From: Acetobacteraceae bacterium ESL0709 | GTDB lineage: Bacteria; Pseudomonadota; Alphaproteobacteria; Acetobacterales; Acetobacteraceae | Direction of reading: 5' to 3' | DNA length: 64,000 nucleotides | Assembly: GCA_029433415.1 (NCBI GenBank) | Contig: JAQTIA010000002.1 | Coordinates: 509,501-573,500, forward strand | In this document: positions 18,372 to 26,990 of the stretch, piece after piece | Position numbering within the stretch: position 1 is the first letter of the stretch | Layout: each line of letters opens with the position of its first letter | The notes under the pieces: generated by a model | Told to the model about the DNA's origin: nothing | The model's database searches: none | What the model saw: the letters and a program-made list of their open reading frames with translations, nothing else | Translations under genes and position numbers: made by a program

Positions 18372-19607
18372 TTACAGTCTAGCGCTCAAAGAGGAAGAGA
18401 GCCAGCGCTCAACGCCTTGGCTGGCGGTAAAGGCCGTTGAAAAACAGGCCTGGAGCAGATATCCCCCCGTGGGAGCCTCCCAGTCCAGCATCTCGCCACA
18501 GGCAAAAATACCGGGACGGCTTTCAAGCATGAAAGAGTCGGTCAGGGCGGAGAAACGTAGGCCGCCAGCGCTGGAAATGGCGCGGTCCAGCGTGTCTGTG
18601 GCCGCTAAAACAAGAGGACAGTTTTTTGTGCGTATGGCAAGCTGTTCCGGATCGGTCTCTGGTCCTGAGGCTCGGGCGATGAGGGAGGCGGAAAATCTGT
18701 CAAGCCTGAGTCCCTTGCGCAAACGATTGCTCAGGCTTTCGCGTGGTCTCTGGTGGGAAAGTCTGTCCTTTATGTCTTCTGCTGAAAGTGCAGGCCTGAA
18801 ATCCATCATGAGGGTTGCCGAACCAGCCTGCCTGACAGCCTCTCGCAGGAGAGGGGACAGAGCGTAGAGCGGAGCACCTTCCAGTCCCCTCCGTGTCAGG
18901 GTGAGATCGCCCCGTGCCCGTTCGCCAGCGAAGGAGAGGGAGACAGATTTGAGCAGATTGCCTTCATGTTTCAGGCAGAATTCAGGCGACCAGTCTGGCA
19001 CGAAACCGCAATTTGAAGGCTCGAAAGGGGCGCACAGGGTAGGAAAAAGACGCGACCAGTGCCCGTCACTGCCCAGTCGGGACCAGCTTGCCCCGCCCAG
19101 AGCCAGAATACAGCCGTCAAAAGCGAAGGAAACCGGACCTGACTCGTTTTGGAAGGAGGCGGTACCAGTATGTAGTGCTGTCAATTCATGACGGGGATGG
19201 AAGGTTACGTTCAGATTCTGCAATTTCTGGAGCCAGGCGCGTAAAAGCGGGGAGGCTTTCAGGCTTTTGAGAAAAACGCGTCCTGAGCTGCCCGTAAAGC
19301 AGGGCTGCCCCAAATTTTCAGCCCAATCAATCAGTGACTGGGGAGGGAAAGCGCGGAGCGATGCTTCCAGCCATGATTGCGCTTTTCCATAACGGGCAAG
19401 AAAGCGTTCCAGAGGCTCGCTATGGGTGAGATTGAGGCCGCTGCGTCCCGCCATCAGAAATTTGCGCCCGGGGCGGTTCATATGATCAAAAAGATGGACA
19501 GAATAACCCTTTTGAGCCAAACATTCCGCGGCAAACAGACCGGATGGGCCAGCGCCGATGATAAGGATCCTTTTATGGGCGGTGTCTGTGAGAGGCGAGA
19601 GAGTCAT
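18372..19607 (-). CDS. FAD-dependent oxidoreductase, HI0933/YhiN-like
   Basis: A 411-residue flavoprotein of the YhiN/HI0933 group (TIGR03862-like). The dinucleotide motif GAGPSGLFAAE is at residues 18-28, followed by the family-specific GRKFLMAGRSGLNLTHSEP and a C-terminal FAD loop ACGEMLDWEAPTGGYLLQ. Substrate is not known for this family. It starts near residue 14 of the Rossmann strand without a signal peptide, so it is cytosolic. Co-transcribed with the downstream HerA-like gene. Confidence 0.85.
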   Translation of the reverse strand: MTLSPLTDTAHKRILIIGAGPSGLFAAECLAQKGYSVHLFDHMNRPGRKFLMAGRSGLNLTHSEPLERFLARYGKAQSWLEASLRAFPPQSLIDWAENLGQPCFTGSSGRVFLKSLKASPLLRAWLQKLQNLNVTFHPRHELTALHTGTASFQNESGPVSFAFDGCILALGGASWSRLGSDGHWSRLFPTLCAPFEPSNCGFVPDWSPEFCLKHEGNLLKSVSLSFAGERARGDLTLTRRGLEGAPLYALSPLLREAVRQAGSATLMMDFRPALSAEDIKDRLSHQRPRESLSNRLRKGLRLDRFSASLIARASGPETDPEQLAIRTKNCPLVLAATDTLDRAISSAGGLRFSALTDSFMLESRPGIFACGEMLDWEAPTGGYLLQACFSTAFTASQGVERWLSSSLSARL

Positions 19608-19743
19608 CAGGGCAGCAAGGTTCTTTCAGGACACATATTCATCCGTGTACAATGTCGCCCGGTAATATGCAGGCGATAATACGAAAATGGTTCGGGTTCC
19701 TCCCTTCTATAAAGGGCCGGGCCCCTGTTGAGAAGGATTGAGG

Positions 19744-20580
19744 ATGAAACAGTGCACGACAATTGACAGTGTAAGGCAAGCTCGCGCCTCCTATGGGAAG
19801 GTCGGATTTGTACCCACGATGGGCTTTCTTCATGAAGGGCATCTTTCCCTTGTGAGGCGCGCCAGGGCGGAGAATGACGCTGTGATTGTCAGTATTTTCG
19901 TCAATCCAATCCAGTTTGGTCCTAATGAGGATTTTGAAAGCTATCCTCGTGACAGGGAGCGTGATCTGGCCATGCTGGCAAAAGAGGGGGTGGATCTGGT
20001 CTTTACGCCTGAGGCTTCAGAATTTTATCCCCCTGATTTTGCGACTGAAATTGTGGTCAAAGGGGTAGCAAACCGGCTTGAAGGCGCGTCGCGCCCGGGG
20101 CATTTCAGCGGCGTCGCCACAGTCGTGACCAAGCTTTTCAATATCGTGCAGCCCCAGAGAGCCTATTTCGGCCAGAAAGACGCCCAGCAATGCGCGGTTA
20201 TCAGGCGCTTTGTGGAGGATCTGAATATTCCTGTTGCCATTACCATAGTGCCGACAGGGCGTGAGGAGGACGGTCTGGCCAGTTCCAGTCGTAATGTCCG
20301 TCTGAGTGCAAAAGAGCGTGCCTTGGCGCCAGGGCTGTATAAAGCTCTTTTGGGAACCAGAATTTTGTTTCAGTCTGGCGAACGTGACAGGGTGATTCTG
20401 GAAGCAAGGCTGAAGGAACTTTTACGGCAGAACGATATTCCTCAGCCAGATTATGCCGTGATTGTTGATCCCAGGACTTTCGAGGCGGTAAATCCCGTTA
20501 CGGATAATGCTTTAGCCCTTCTGGCAGTGCCATTCAGCACGGTCAGGCTTATTGACAATCTGCCATTAGGGATGGAGTAA
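19744..20580 (+). CDS. panC: Pantothenate synthetase
   Basis: A 278-residue PanC joining pantoate and beta-alanine with ATP. The nucleotidyl-transferase motif is PTMGFLHEGHLSL near residue 24, then NPIQFGPNEDFESYPR, GQKDAQQ and the KMSKS-equivalent region SSSRNVRLSAKER. ATG at 19744 is preferred over the in-frame TTG at 19738 because AAGGA at 19733-19737 is 6 bp from it. Not adjacent to panB. Final step of pantothenate (coenzyme A) synthesis. Confidence 0.95.
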   Translation: MKQCTTIDSVRQARASYGKVGFVPTMGFLHEGHLSLVRRARAENDAVIVSIFVNPIQFGPNEDFESYPRDRERDLAMLAKEGVDLVFTPEASEFYPPDFATEIVVKGVANRLEGASRPGHFSGVATVVTKLFNIVQPQRAYFGQKDAQQCAVIRRFVEDLNIPVAITIVPTGREEDGLASSSRNVRLSAKERALAPGLYKALLGTRILFQSGERDRVILEARLKELLRQNDIPQPDYAVIVDPRTFEAVNPVTDNALALLAVPFSTVRLIDNLPLGME

Positions 20581-20636
20581 GACATCCCTGTTAAAATGGG
20601 CAGAATCCGTGCTCCAACCCCTTATCATACAGGCGC

Positions 20637-21599
20637 ATGAAAGCCATGAGACTCAGTCAGGCGACCATTGGCCTTCTTCTGGCATTGGCAGGTTTTGCCT
20701 CCTTTGCTATCAGCGATATGTTCTCCAAATTGCTGGCGGGGCATCTCAACCCGTTTGAGGTTGCGTTCTCGGGAGGAGCATTTGGGTTGCTGCTGCTCCC
20801 TCTCGTGAAAAGAAAGCATGAGAGCTATGTTGACGCGGTTCCTCATAAAAGTGAGATACCACTCTGGCTTTTGCGGGCTCTGGCGGTGTTTACGGCAACG
20901 GCGGTGAGCGTGGAGGCGTTCATGCTGCTTTCCATGCCAGAGGCACTCTCTTTGATGTTTCTGATGCCTTTCATGGCCAATATTCTTTCTGCGGTTTTTC
21001 TGAAAGAACATATTTCATGGGCTTCCTGGCTTTCGGTTTTTATTGGCTTTATCGGCGTCCTGATTGTCCTGAGGCCCGGTATCCGGCCTTTTAATCTGGG
21101 TTATGCCTGCGCTCTTATATCGGCTCTTGCCAATGCGGTTAGTGTGGTTGCCTATAAGGTGGCGGCGGGAAAAACGAGCCGACTTGAACTGCTCAGCTCG
21201 ACTCTTGCCGGACCATTGATCGGTAACGGATTGCTGATGATGGGGCATTTCAGTTGGCCTCGCGACCTTACGAGTTGGGTTAATCTGTTCGGGTACGGAT
21301 TTCTGGCAGCGCTGGGACAGCTCTGTCTTATGCTGGCTGCACAGAAAACACCGGCAAGCCGGGTTTCGCTCTCCCAATATAGCCAGATGATCTGGGCGGT
21401 TCTGTTCAGTCAGACCATTTTTCACGATCATATGGATCGCTGGACAGTGCTTGGGGTGTTGGTGGTTACGTTTTCAGGAACGGTCAACTGGCTCTGTCGC
21501 TATATGGTGCTGGTTATGTCCGGGGGGTTCACGAACGCGAGAGAGGCCAGGAGGCACCGGAATATCGTGTTGTCACGGAGTCAACAGATCAGAAAGTGA
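20637..21599 (+). CDS. DMT-family (EamA) transporter
   Basis: A 320-residue integral membrane protein with about ten hydrophobic helices in two EamA repeats (about 10-140 and 155-285), typical of drug/metabolite transporters in the inner membrane. Highly hydrophobic from residue 10 (LLLALAGFASFAIS). The last 30 residues are a basic cytosolic tail. Substrate unknown; related proteins export small metabolites or amino acids. It lies 56 bp after panC and 100 bp before gldA. Confidence 0.85.
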   Translation: MKAMRLSQATIGLLLALAGFASFAISDMFSKLLAGHLNPFEVAFSGGAFGLLLLPLVKRKHESYVDAVPHKSEIPLWLLRALAVFTATAVSVEAFMLLSMPEALSLMFLMPFMANILSAVFLKEHISWASWLSVFIGFIGVLIVLRPGIRPFNLGYACALISALANAVSVVAYKVAAGKTSRLELLSSTLAGPLIGNGLLMMGHFSWPRDLTSWVNLFGYGFLAALGQLCLMLAAQKTPASRVSLSQYSQMIWAVLFSQTIFHDHMDRWTVLGVLVVTFSGTVNWLCRYMVLVMSGGFTNAREARRHRNIVLSRSQQIRK

Positions 21600-21703
21600 G
21601 CATAATTTTATGAAACTCACGGCGAATATGCTGGAACGAAGACACAGGGGGGTATAGGCTTAATAACGTAAAAAAAGAATTGTAATAAATGGGAGTGTGA
21701 GAG

Positions 21704-22813
21704 ATGCCACAGAGGGTCCCCCGTTCGATAACGTCGCCCAAGAAATTTATCATTGGTAATGGGATGTTGGCCCAATTACCTGATTTCGTCGAGGACTTTG
21801 GCAATAATGCCCTGATTATCAGTGATATTTTCATTGTCGAGCGTGTCAGGAAAGAGAGCATTCCCGCTTTGGAACAGGCTGGTCTGAAAGGTCAGGCCGA
21901 GCAGTTTGATTTTGAATGTACTGATGAGGAAATTGAGCGGCTGGGTGAGCTTGCCAAGAAACAGGGCGCCAATGTGATTGTTGGCGTTGGCGGCGGCAAA
22001 ACGTTGGATACCGCCAAGGCTGTGGCGCATTATTACAAGCTTCCCGTTATTCTCTATCCCACTATCGCCTCGACTGATGCCCCCTGCACGGCTCTGGCGG
22101 TAATTTACAAAAAAGACAGGACGTTTGATCGTTATCTCTATCTTCCGCAAAATCCTGATGCGATTATTGCCGATATTGATATTCTGTCTGCGGCACCAGC
22201 ACGCTTTTTCGCTGCTGGTATTGGCGATGCGCTGGCGACCTATTTCGAGGCACGTGCCTGTTTCAGGTCCGATGGTCTCAATCTTGTTCTGAAAAAGCCT
22301 TCCCACACGGGTCTGAGCCTTGCCAGAACATGTTATGAAGTTCTGTGCGACAATGTCGAACAGGCCATGTTTGCGATCCAGAATAAAATTTCCTCTCCTG
22401 CGGTCGAGCAGGTGGTTGAGGCGACGATTTATCTTAGCGGGGTTGGGGCTGAATCAGGCGGGCTTGCGGCAGCGCACGCTGTCAATAATGGTATGAGCGA
22501 AGTTCCTGACCTGCATATGACCCAGCATGGTGAGAAAGTTGTTTTCGGGCTGTTGACCCAACTTGTCCTGGAAAATGCACCCAAAGATGAGATTGAGTCG
22601 GTTATTGGCGTCATCAAGGCAGCAGGCCTGCCAATGACATTGTCTGAACTGGGTCTCAAGACATTCAGGGAAGAAGAGTGGCGCAAGGTCGCGAAGGTCG
22701 CCTGCGACAAGAATGACACGATGTGCAATCTGCCTTTCTCGGTGACGGAAGATGACGTCTATAACGCCATGGTCACGGCCAATACGATGGCAGAATATTA
22801 CCGCAAGCATTAG
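21704..22813 (+). CDS. gldA: Glycerol dehydrogenase (NAD, zinc)
   Basis: A 369-residue iron/zinc-type alcohol dehydrogenase of the GldA group, oxidising glycerol to dihydroxyacetone. NAD motif GVGGGKTLDTAKA near residue 94; the three metal ligands Asp175 (GIGDALATYFEA), His258 (GLAAAHAVNNG) and His275 (MTQHGEKVVFG) are at the expected places. GGGAG site 8 bp before the ATG. A dihydroxyacetone kinase is coded at 59 kb, so both steps of oxidative glycerol use are in this window, though not adjacent. Confidence 0.93.
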   Translation: MPQRVPRSITSPKKFIIGNGMLAQLPDFVEDFGNNALIISDIFIVERVRKESIPALEQAGLKGQAEQFDFECTDEEIERLGELAKKQGANVIVGVGGGKTLDTAKAVAHYYKLPVILYPTIASTDAPCTALAVIYKKDRTFDRYLYLPQNPDAIIADIDILSAAPARFFAAGIGDALATYFEARACFRSDGLNLVLKKPSHTGLSLARTCYEVLCDNVEQAMFAIQNKISSPAVEQVVEATIYLSGVGAESGGLAAAHAVNNGMSEVPDLHMTQHGEKVVFGLLTQLVLENAPKDEIESVIGVIKAAGLPMTLSELGLKTFREEEWRKVAKVACDKNDTMCNLPFSVTEDDVYNAMVTANTMAEYYRKH

Positions 22814-22825
22814 GGCGGTCGATAT

Positions 22826-22852
22826 AGAGGCTTTTTTTGCAGCCTCTTTTTT
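22826..22852 (+). terminator. Intrinsic terminator after gldA
   Basis: AGAGGCT (22826-22832) pairs with AGCCTCT (22841-22847), 8-nt loop, then a T-run to 22852. It starts 13 bp after the gldA stop. Confidence 0.8.
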
Positions 22853-22988
22853 GTCCCTTCAGAAGCGCTTCAGGTGTTTTTGAAGGGTTTTTTTACGACT
22901 ATGTACAGCCAAATACGCGCAATATGCTATGATTTTGCCCTTATTGGATAAAGAAGTGCCAAAAAAATTCGGAAAGGGGGATCAAAGC

Positions 22989-23597
22989 ATGAGCGATATT
23001 ATAGATTTATCAGGTTATAAATTTGGTGCCATAATATTCGATTGCGACAACACAATCGCAAAAACATCGCCAGTGCATTATCTCGCCTTCAGTAGTGCTT
23101 TAAAAAAAGAGGGATACCAATTGCCCGAGGATTGGTATTTCGAAAGGGTGGGAATATCTGGTCTCGATATGCTCGGCGAGTTCAGGGATACTTGCGGTGC
23201 TGACTTTGATGTAAATAAAGTGAGTCGGGAAAGCGCTGCGATATTTCAAAAAAATATTGATAAGGTCAGAGCTGTCGAACCAGTGGCGCAAATCGCGCGC
23301 GATTATTACGGGAAAATACCTATGGCAGTCGCTTCAGGCGGGCATCGGCCTGTTGTGGAGGCGACGTTGCAGGCCATAGGCGTGCGGTCTCTCTTCCCTT
23401 GCGTTGTAACGGTTGAGGATGTGAAAAAAGGGAAACCTGCGCCTGATCTTTTTCTGCTGGCCGCCGAACAGCTTGGCGTTGAACCGCGTCTTTGTCTGGT
23501 CTTTGAAGACAGTGACGAGGGTATTGACGCGGCGCATACCGCTCATATGCAGGTGATTGATGTTCGTAACGCCCTGGGACCCGATTACCTGAAGTAG
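22989..23597 (+). CDS. HAD-IA phosphatase (YqaB / beta-phosphoglucomutase-like)
   Basis: A 202-residue HAD hydrolase with a helical cap. Motif I IFDCDNTIAKTSP (nucleophile and acid/base Asp), motif II ASGGHRP, motif III KKGKPAPDLF, motif IV VFEDSDEGIDAA. This motif set matches fructose-1-phosphatase YqaB and beta-phosphoglucomutase relatives. The ATG at 22989 has an AAGGGGG site 8 bp upstream and is preferred over a start 20 codons earlier. A phosphatase on a sugar phosphate or polyol phosphate is likely; substrate not determined. Confidence 0.85.
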   Translation: MSDIIDLSGYKFGAIIFDCDNTIAKTSPVHYLAFSSALKKEGYQLPEDWYFERVGISGLDMLGEFRDTCGADFDVNKVSRESAAIFQKNIDKVRAVEPVAQIARDYYGKIPMAVASGGHRPVVEATLQAIGVRSLFPCVVTVEDVKKGKPAPDLFLLAAEQLGVEPRLCLVFEDSDEGIDAAHTAHMQVIDVRNALGPDYLK

Positions 23598-23680
23598 CCG
23601 GGAATGGCGCATTCAGCTAGTGGCAGCAAAGTTTCTGCAAGGGATTTTGTGCCTTGACAATAAGTGTATACTGTCATTAT

Positions 23681-23723
23681 TGCCCCTTTACAGACAGGAT
23701 TCCGCTCTTTCTGTAAAGGGGCA
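23681..23723. terminator. Long hairpin between convergent genes
   Basis: A perfect 14-bp stem (TGCCCCTTTACAGA at 23681-23694, complement at 23710-23723) with a 15-nt loop, between the convergent HAD and lipoprotein genes. No T-run on either side. A TTGACA at 23654-23659 lies just before it. A second 11-bp hairpin at 23736-23760 falls inside the last codons of the lipoprotein gene. Most likely a bidirectional terminator. Confidence 0.5.
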
Positions 23724-23728
23724 GGGTG

Positions 23729-24241
23729 TCAGCGCTTTATACCAGAATCTCTGGTATAAAAGGAGTCAGGCTGCGACTTTGGGATAGGTCTCAGGAGAAG
23801 AACTGAGCCGAGGACCGTATCGCCTTCTGGCACGCTGCCCGCATAATGACCACGCGGATCCTCAATAAGGCCGTAATTGGTGACGTGCCCCATATAGTTG
23901 CCATTCTTGTCTTCTACCTTGCCATCCTCGTGTAACATACCGGCATAAGTTCCGTCACGATCCTGGAACCTCCCTCTCTCGTCAATACGTCCAGCGTAAT
24001 TGCCGTCCCTCCCTTCGAACTTTCCGTCATTCTTTATGCTGCCTGCATAATTTCCGTTTTTGTCTTCGGCCCTTCCGTCGCTACCGATCCGCCCGGCATA
24101 ATGCCCATCGGCGTCTACGATATTTCCTGCATGTCCGACGCCTTTGATATCGCCGGCGTAGGAAGACTGAGAAAAACCACAAGATGCCAGCAAAGCTGCG
24201 CCACATATGGTCGCATAAATCAAATTTGGCGTTGTCTTCAT
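23729..24241 (-). CDS. Lipoprotein of five 17-residue repeats
   Basis: A 170-residue exported protein. The signal segment ends in a lipobox-like ALLAS before Cys21, so it is probably a lipoprotein. From residue about 46 it is five tandem 17-residue repeats with the pattern G-[HNT]-Y-x-G-x-[IVL]-x3-G-x3-D-x2, plus a partial sixth. This regular Gly-Tyr-Gly / Asp-Gly pattern suggests a closed beta-propeller or beta-flower-like repeat fold. The C-terminal 30 residues are not repetitive. Function unknown. It is monocistronic and convergent with the HAD gene; nhaA lies divergently upstream. Confidence 0.75.
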   Translation of the reverse strand: MKTTPNLIYATICGAALLASCGFSQSSYAGDIKGVGHAGNIVDADGHYAGRIGSDGRAEDKNGNYAGSIKNDGKFEGRDGNYAGRIDERGRFQDRDGTYAGMLHEDGKVEDKNGNYMGHVTNYGLIEDPRGHYAGSVPEGDTVLGSVLLLRPIPKSQPDSFYTRDSGIKR

Positions 24242-24553
24242 ATAAAACTCACACTGTCTAACTTAGGTAGGCGAAATCCCTTATCGTTGGTCGAAATGCG
24301 AAACCTGGAGTCACTTTCATCTGCTTCAAGCTTCTGCGTAGAGACTGCCTTCTGAGAAGAGTGTAGCATCAAATACTCTAAAAGTGGTGAAATATTATAA
24401 TCTATTTTATATGCTTCTATATAAAGAAGACATAATAAAGTCATCATTATGACATGATGATGTGCTACGACTCTCAGGATTTATCTTTGCCCCTTTTCTT
24501 TGGCGGTGCTAGATTCAGGCGCTGGTTGTGAGAAGGGGATTTCTGTTTTTATT
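24242..24553. promoter_or_regulatory. Divergent region between repeat lipoprotein and nhaA
   Basis: 312 bp, AT-rich, no gene seen. It holds a 7-bp inverted repeat TCATCAT-tatgac-ATGATGA at 24441-24460 and should include the nhaA promoter. The AAGGGG at 24533-24538 is rather far (15 bp) from the chosen nhaA ATG. Confidence 0.3.
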
Positions 24554-25735
24554 ATGAAAAACAACACGTTGTTAACCAACACCTCGAAAGAGAGCTCCTT
24601 TTTCCTGACCCCGGAAGGCGGCGGAATACTGCTCTTTATTGCGGCACTGGCAGGACTTGTTCTGGCAAACTCGCCTCTTGCGCCGTTTTATGACTTTGTA
24701 ACGCAAGGAACGCTTCCGTTCGGAGAGGCAGGGCGTCATGAGACCCTTGTCGATCTTATCTCCGTCGGGCCGATGTCACTCTTCTTCATGGCTGTGGTTA
24801 TAGAGATCAAGAAAGAATTTGTTTCCGGCTATCTTTCCACCTTCCGTGCCGCGGTCCTTCCGGCCATTTCCGCTCTGGGAGGGATTCTCGTCCCGACTCT
24901 GTTTTATCTGGCCGTGAGTTACGGTAATGCACAAGCCATGAGAGGCTGGGCCATTCCCACAGCGACGGACGCCGCTTTCACTTTGCCGATCGTTCTGGTC
25001 CTGGCGCGGCATGTCTCGGATGGCGCGCGCGTCTGGCTCATGGCGCTGGCAATTTTTGATGATATTGTCGGTATTGCAATTATTGCTTTTTGTTATGGTA
25101 GTAGTCTGAATTTTGTAGGGCTGGGTGTGGCTCTGGCCATCATCATGGTCATGATCGGGTTGAACCGGGCGTGTATCCAGTCTCTCTGGGCCTATTCCCT
25201 CGCCGGGTGCGGCTTGTGGGCAGCCTTGTTTGTTTCGGGAATCCATCCAACAATTGCGGGTGTTATGACGGGCTTATGTCTGCCCAGCTATAGCCGTGTT
25301 GGGGAAGTGGCTCCCCTGACCAAAATGGAAGACGTGATTTCTCCTTGGGTGAGTTGCCTCATTATGCCACTTTTCGGATTCGTCAGCGTTGGGATGTCTC
25401 TGGGAGAGATGGGGCTGCATATGATCTTTGCGCCCGTTTCTCTGGCGGTCATGGCAGGGCTGCTGATTGGCAAGCCTCTGGGCATTTTTGGTATGACATG
25501 GCTGGCGGTCCGACTGAAAATGGCGTCCTTGCCCGCCGACAGCACATTGACCATGATGTTTGGCCTGTCTCTCCTTTGTGGCATTGGCTTTACGATCAGC
25601 CTTTTCATCGCCAATCTTGCCTTTCAGGGCGCTGAGCTTCTTTCACAGGCACGATTTGCGATTCTGTTCAGCTCAGTCATTGCGGGCGTGGCAGGTTATA
25701 TATGGTTGAAAGTGACTGACCCTTACGCCCATTAA
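24554..25735 (+). CDS. nhaA: Na+/H+ antiporter NhaA
   Basis: A 393-residue inner-membrane antiporter exchanging cytosolic Na+ for outside H+. The ion site is visible: Asp139 (TATDAAFTL) and the Asp169-Asp170 pair (ALAIFDDIVGI), equal to Asp133/163/164 of the E. coli protein, and the length matches. Twelve hydrophobic segments. The start at 24554 gives the standard N-terminus; a TTG at 24500 would add 18 unlikely residues. Converges with the LysE-type gene, 13 bp apart. Confidence 0.95.
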   Translation: MKNNTLLTNTSKESSFFLTPEGGGILLFIAALAGLVLANSPLAPFYDFVTQGTLPFGEAGRHETLVDLISVGPMSLFFMAVVIEIKKEFVSGYLSTFRAAVLPAISALGGILVPTLFYLAVSYGNAQAMRGWAIPTATDAAFTLPIVLVLARHVSDGARVWLMALAIFDDIVGIAIIAFCYGSSLNFVGLGVALAIIMVMIGLNRACIQSLWAYSLAGCGLWAALFVSGIHPTIAGVMTGLCLPSYSRVGEVAPLTKMEDVISPWVSCLIMPLFGFVSVGMSLGEMGLHMIFAPVSLAVMAGLLIGKPLGIFGMTWLAVRLKMASLPADSTLTMMFGLSLLCGIGFTISLFIANLAFQGAELLSQARFAILFSSVIAGVAGYIWLKVTDPYAH

Positions 25736-25748
25736 GACTGCACATATT

Positions 25749-26357
25749 TCAGAGCGACATAAGGCGCGATATGATCGTGTAGAACGAAATAGCAGTAAAA
25801 AGAAGCGGCGGAACATAGTCAAACCAGCGGGCATTTTTCAGCCATTGGGAGACGGTATTGGCCAGAAGGGCAACAGAGAGATTTACAGTCAGCCCGCCCG
25901 CATTGAAAATGAGACCATAAAGGATAAAACGTTCTGGTCCACTGGCTGGCGGTACGAATTGAGGGATCAGGCTGATGAAAAACAGCACAATCTTGGGATT
26001 GGTAAGGTTGATGAGCAGCCCCTTGAGGAAAGCCTTGTGCCCCCCGGCACCTAGCCCGCTTTTATGAGCTTCTCCTGCGCGCGGCCAGCTCTTATAGGCC
26101 AGATAGAGCAAATAGAACGCGCCTGTGAGCTGAAAGATCATGTAAAGCGTGGGATAACGGCTGAAAAAGGCAGCGATTCCCAAGGCCGTCAGAATGACAT
26201 AGATGAAAACGCCACATTCCACACCCAGAGCCGCCAACAGGCCACTTTTCAGACCATTGGTCTGTGATTGGTGCAGGGTAAACATCATGGCAGGGCCGGG
26301 AGAAATATTGATGATAAAAACCGTTCCCAGAAAAGCCAGGAATAAACTGCTCACCAT
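25749..26357 (-). CDS. LysE-family exporter
   Basis: A 202-residue, six-helix inner-membrane protein of the LysE/RhtB family, which exports amino acids such as lysine, homoserine or threonine. The N-terminal signature NISPGPAMMFTLHQSQTNG is clear at residues 17-35, and the hydrophobic blocks match family spacing. Substrate not readable. Monocistronic, convergent with nhaA. Confidence 0.9.
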   Translation of the reverse strand: MVSSLFLAFLGTVFIINISPGPAMMFTLHQSQTNGLKSGLLAALGVECGVFIYVILTALGIAAFFSRYPTLYMIFQLTGAFYLLYLAYKSWPRAGEAHKSGLGAGGHKAFLKGLLINLTNPKIVLFFISLIPQFVPPASGPERFILYGLIFNAGGLTVNLSVALLANTVSQWLKNARWFDYVPPLLFTAISFYTIISRLMSL

Positions 26358-26535
26358 AACCCGTTTCCTTGTTCAGGGGTTTTCGTGAGGTTGAGTATAA
26401 TGTTACGGAATCAAAAGAAGAAGAGATGGAAGATTAAAACCTGTAGGTGAGATGCAGCTTTCTTCCTGTTCATGCCGGGAGGACAGCCTTTTTCCGTGGC
26501 ACCCCCGGCACAAATCCGCACTTTTTACCCGAAAG
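26358..26535. other. Intergenic segment with no supported gene
   Basis: Upstream of the LysE gene. Short ORFs run on both strands here but none has a good start or a recognisable product. The LysE promoter should be within the first 100 bp. Confidence 0.3.
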
Positions 26536-26850
26536 TCAGATCTCTGGATGGCAACGCTCTTTTCGCTTCCCATCAGTTTTTCCGGTGGCCGCACCAGAAA
26601 AACCTCTTACAGAAAAGAGCGAAAACACATCATAAAGGGCGTTTCCGGCAAGCCGTTTCCTCTCCCCCAGAGGAGAGCGGCACCACCCCCTGAATTCCGC
26701 AAAAAGCCATGAACTATCGTCTGCGCCCGACAGTTCCGCTAATTTTACAGAGCAGGATATGAATTTCGTACGGATTTGGGACAGTACTTCCAGCCTTGTA
26801 AAAGGACTGGAAAAAGGGCACGTCATCGTGCTACCAGCATGAACAGCCAT
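26536..26850 (-). CDS. Possible small protein, 104 aa, unknown
   Basis: The open frame starts at an ATG with an excellent AAGGAGGT site (plus-strand complement at 26859-26866). The product is rich in Ser, Arg and Cys and resembles no family I know; the last half looks like translated non-coding sequence. Either a genuine short orphan gene whose frame runs on, or a structured RNA region. Downstream of dagK-like gene on the same strand by 140 bp. Confidence 0.3.
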   Translation of the reverse strand: MAVHAGSTMTCPFSSPFTRLEVLSQIRTKFISCSVKLAELSGADDSSWLFAEFRGWCRSPLGERKRLAGNALYDVFSLFSVRGFSGAATGKTDGKRKERCHPEI

Positions 26851-26857
26851 GGTCGAT

Positions 26858-26935
26858 TTACCTCCTTAACGAGATTGACCGTTGGTCAGGATCGTGATGG
26901 AGTTCGTACCTCCGTTGCGATCCGTCCCTAGTCAT
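26858..26935 (-). CDS. Possible 25-aa leader ORF
   Basis: ATG at 26935 opens a 25-codon frame ending in a TAA at 26858-26860 that overlaps the ribosome-binding site of the 104-aa ORF. It is Arg- and Asp-rich. The arrangement looks like a translational leader. A TTGACA on the minus strand (26954-26959) is the only promoter-like site and would start transcription after this ATG, so both cannot be right. Low confidence. Confidence 0.2.
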   Translation of the reverse strand: MTRDGSQRRYELHHDPDQRSISLRR

Positions 26936-26990
26936 GACGCGAACGGCTCCCGCTGTCAACTGGTTAATTGTTCCCAAGAAGAGAGCGTCT

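Noticed and set aside
24433-24460. Sodium-responsive riboswitch before nhaA
   Set aside because: Only a 7-bp stem is seen. No conserved riboswitch core could be recognised.
26440-26640. Possible cobalamin-type riboswitch on the minus strand (GGTGC, GCCAC and GGGAAG-like bits)
   Set aside because: The pieces are in the wrong order and spacing for the B12 box and its pairing partners, and the downstream LysE gene is not a B12-regulated type.
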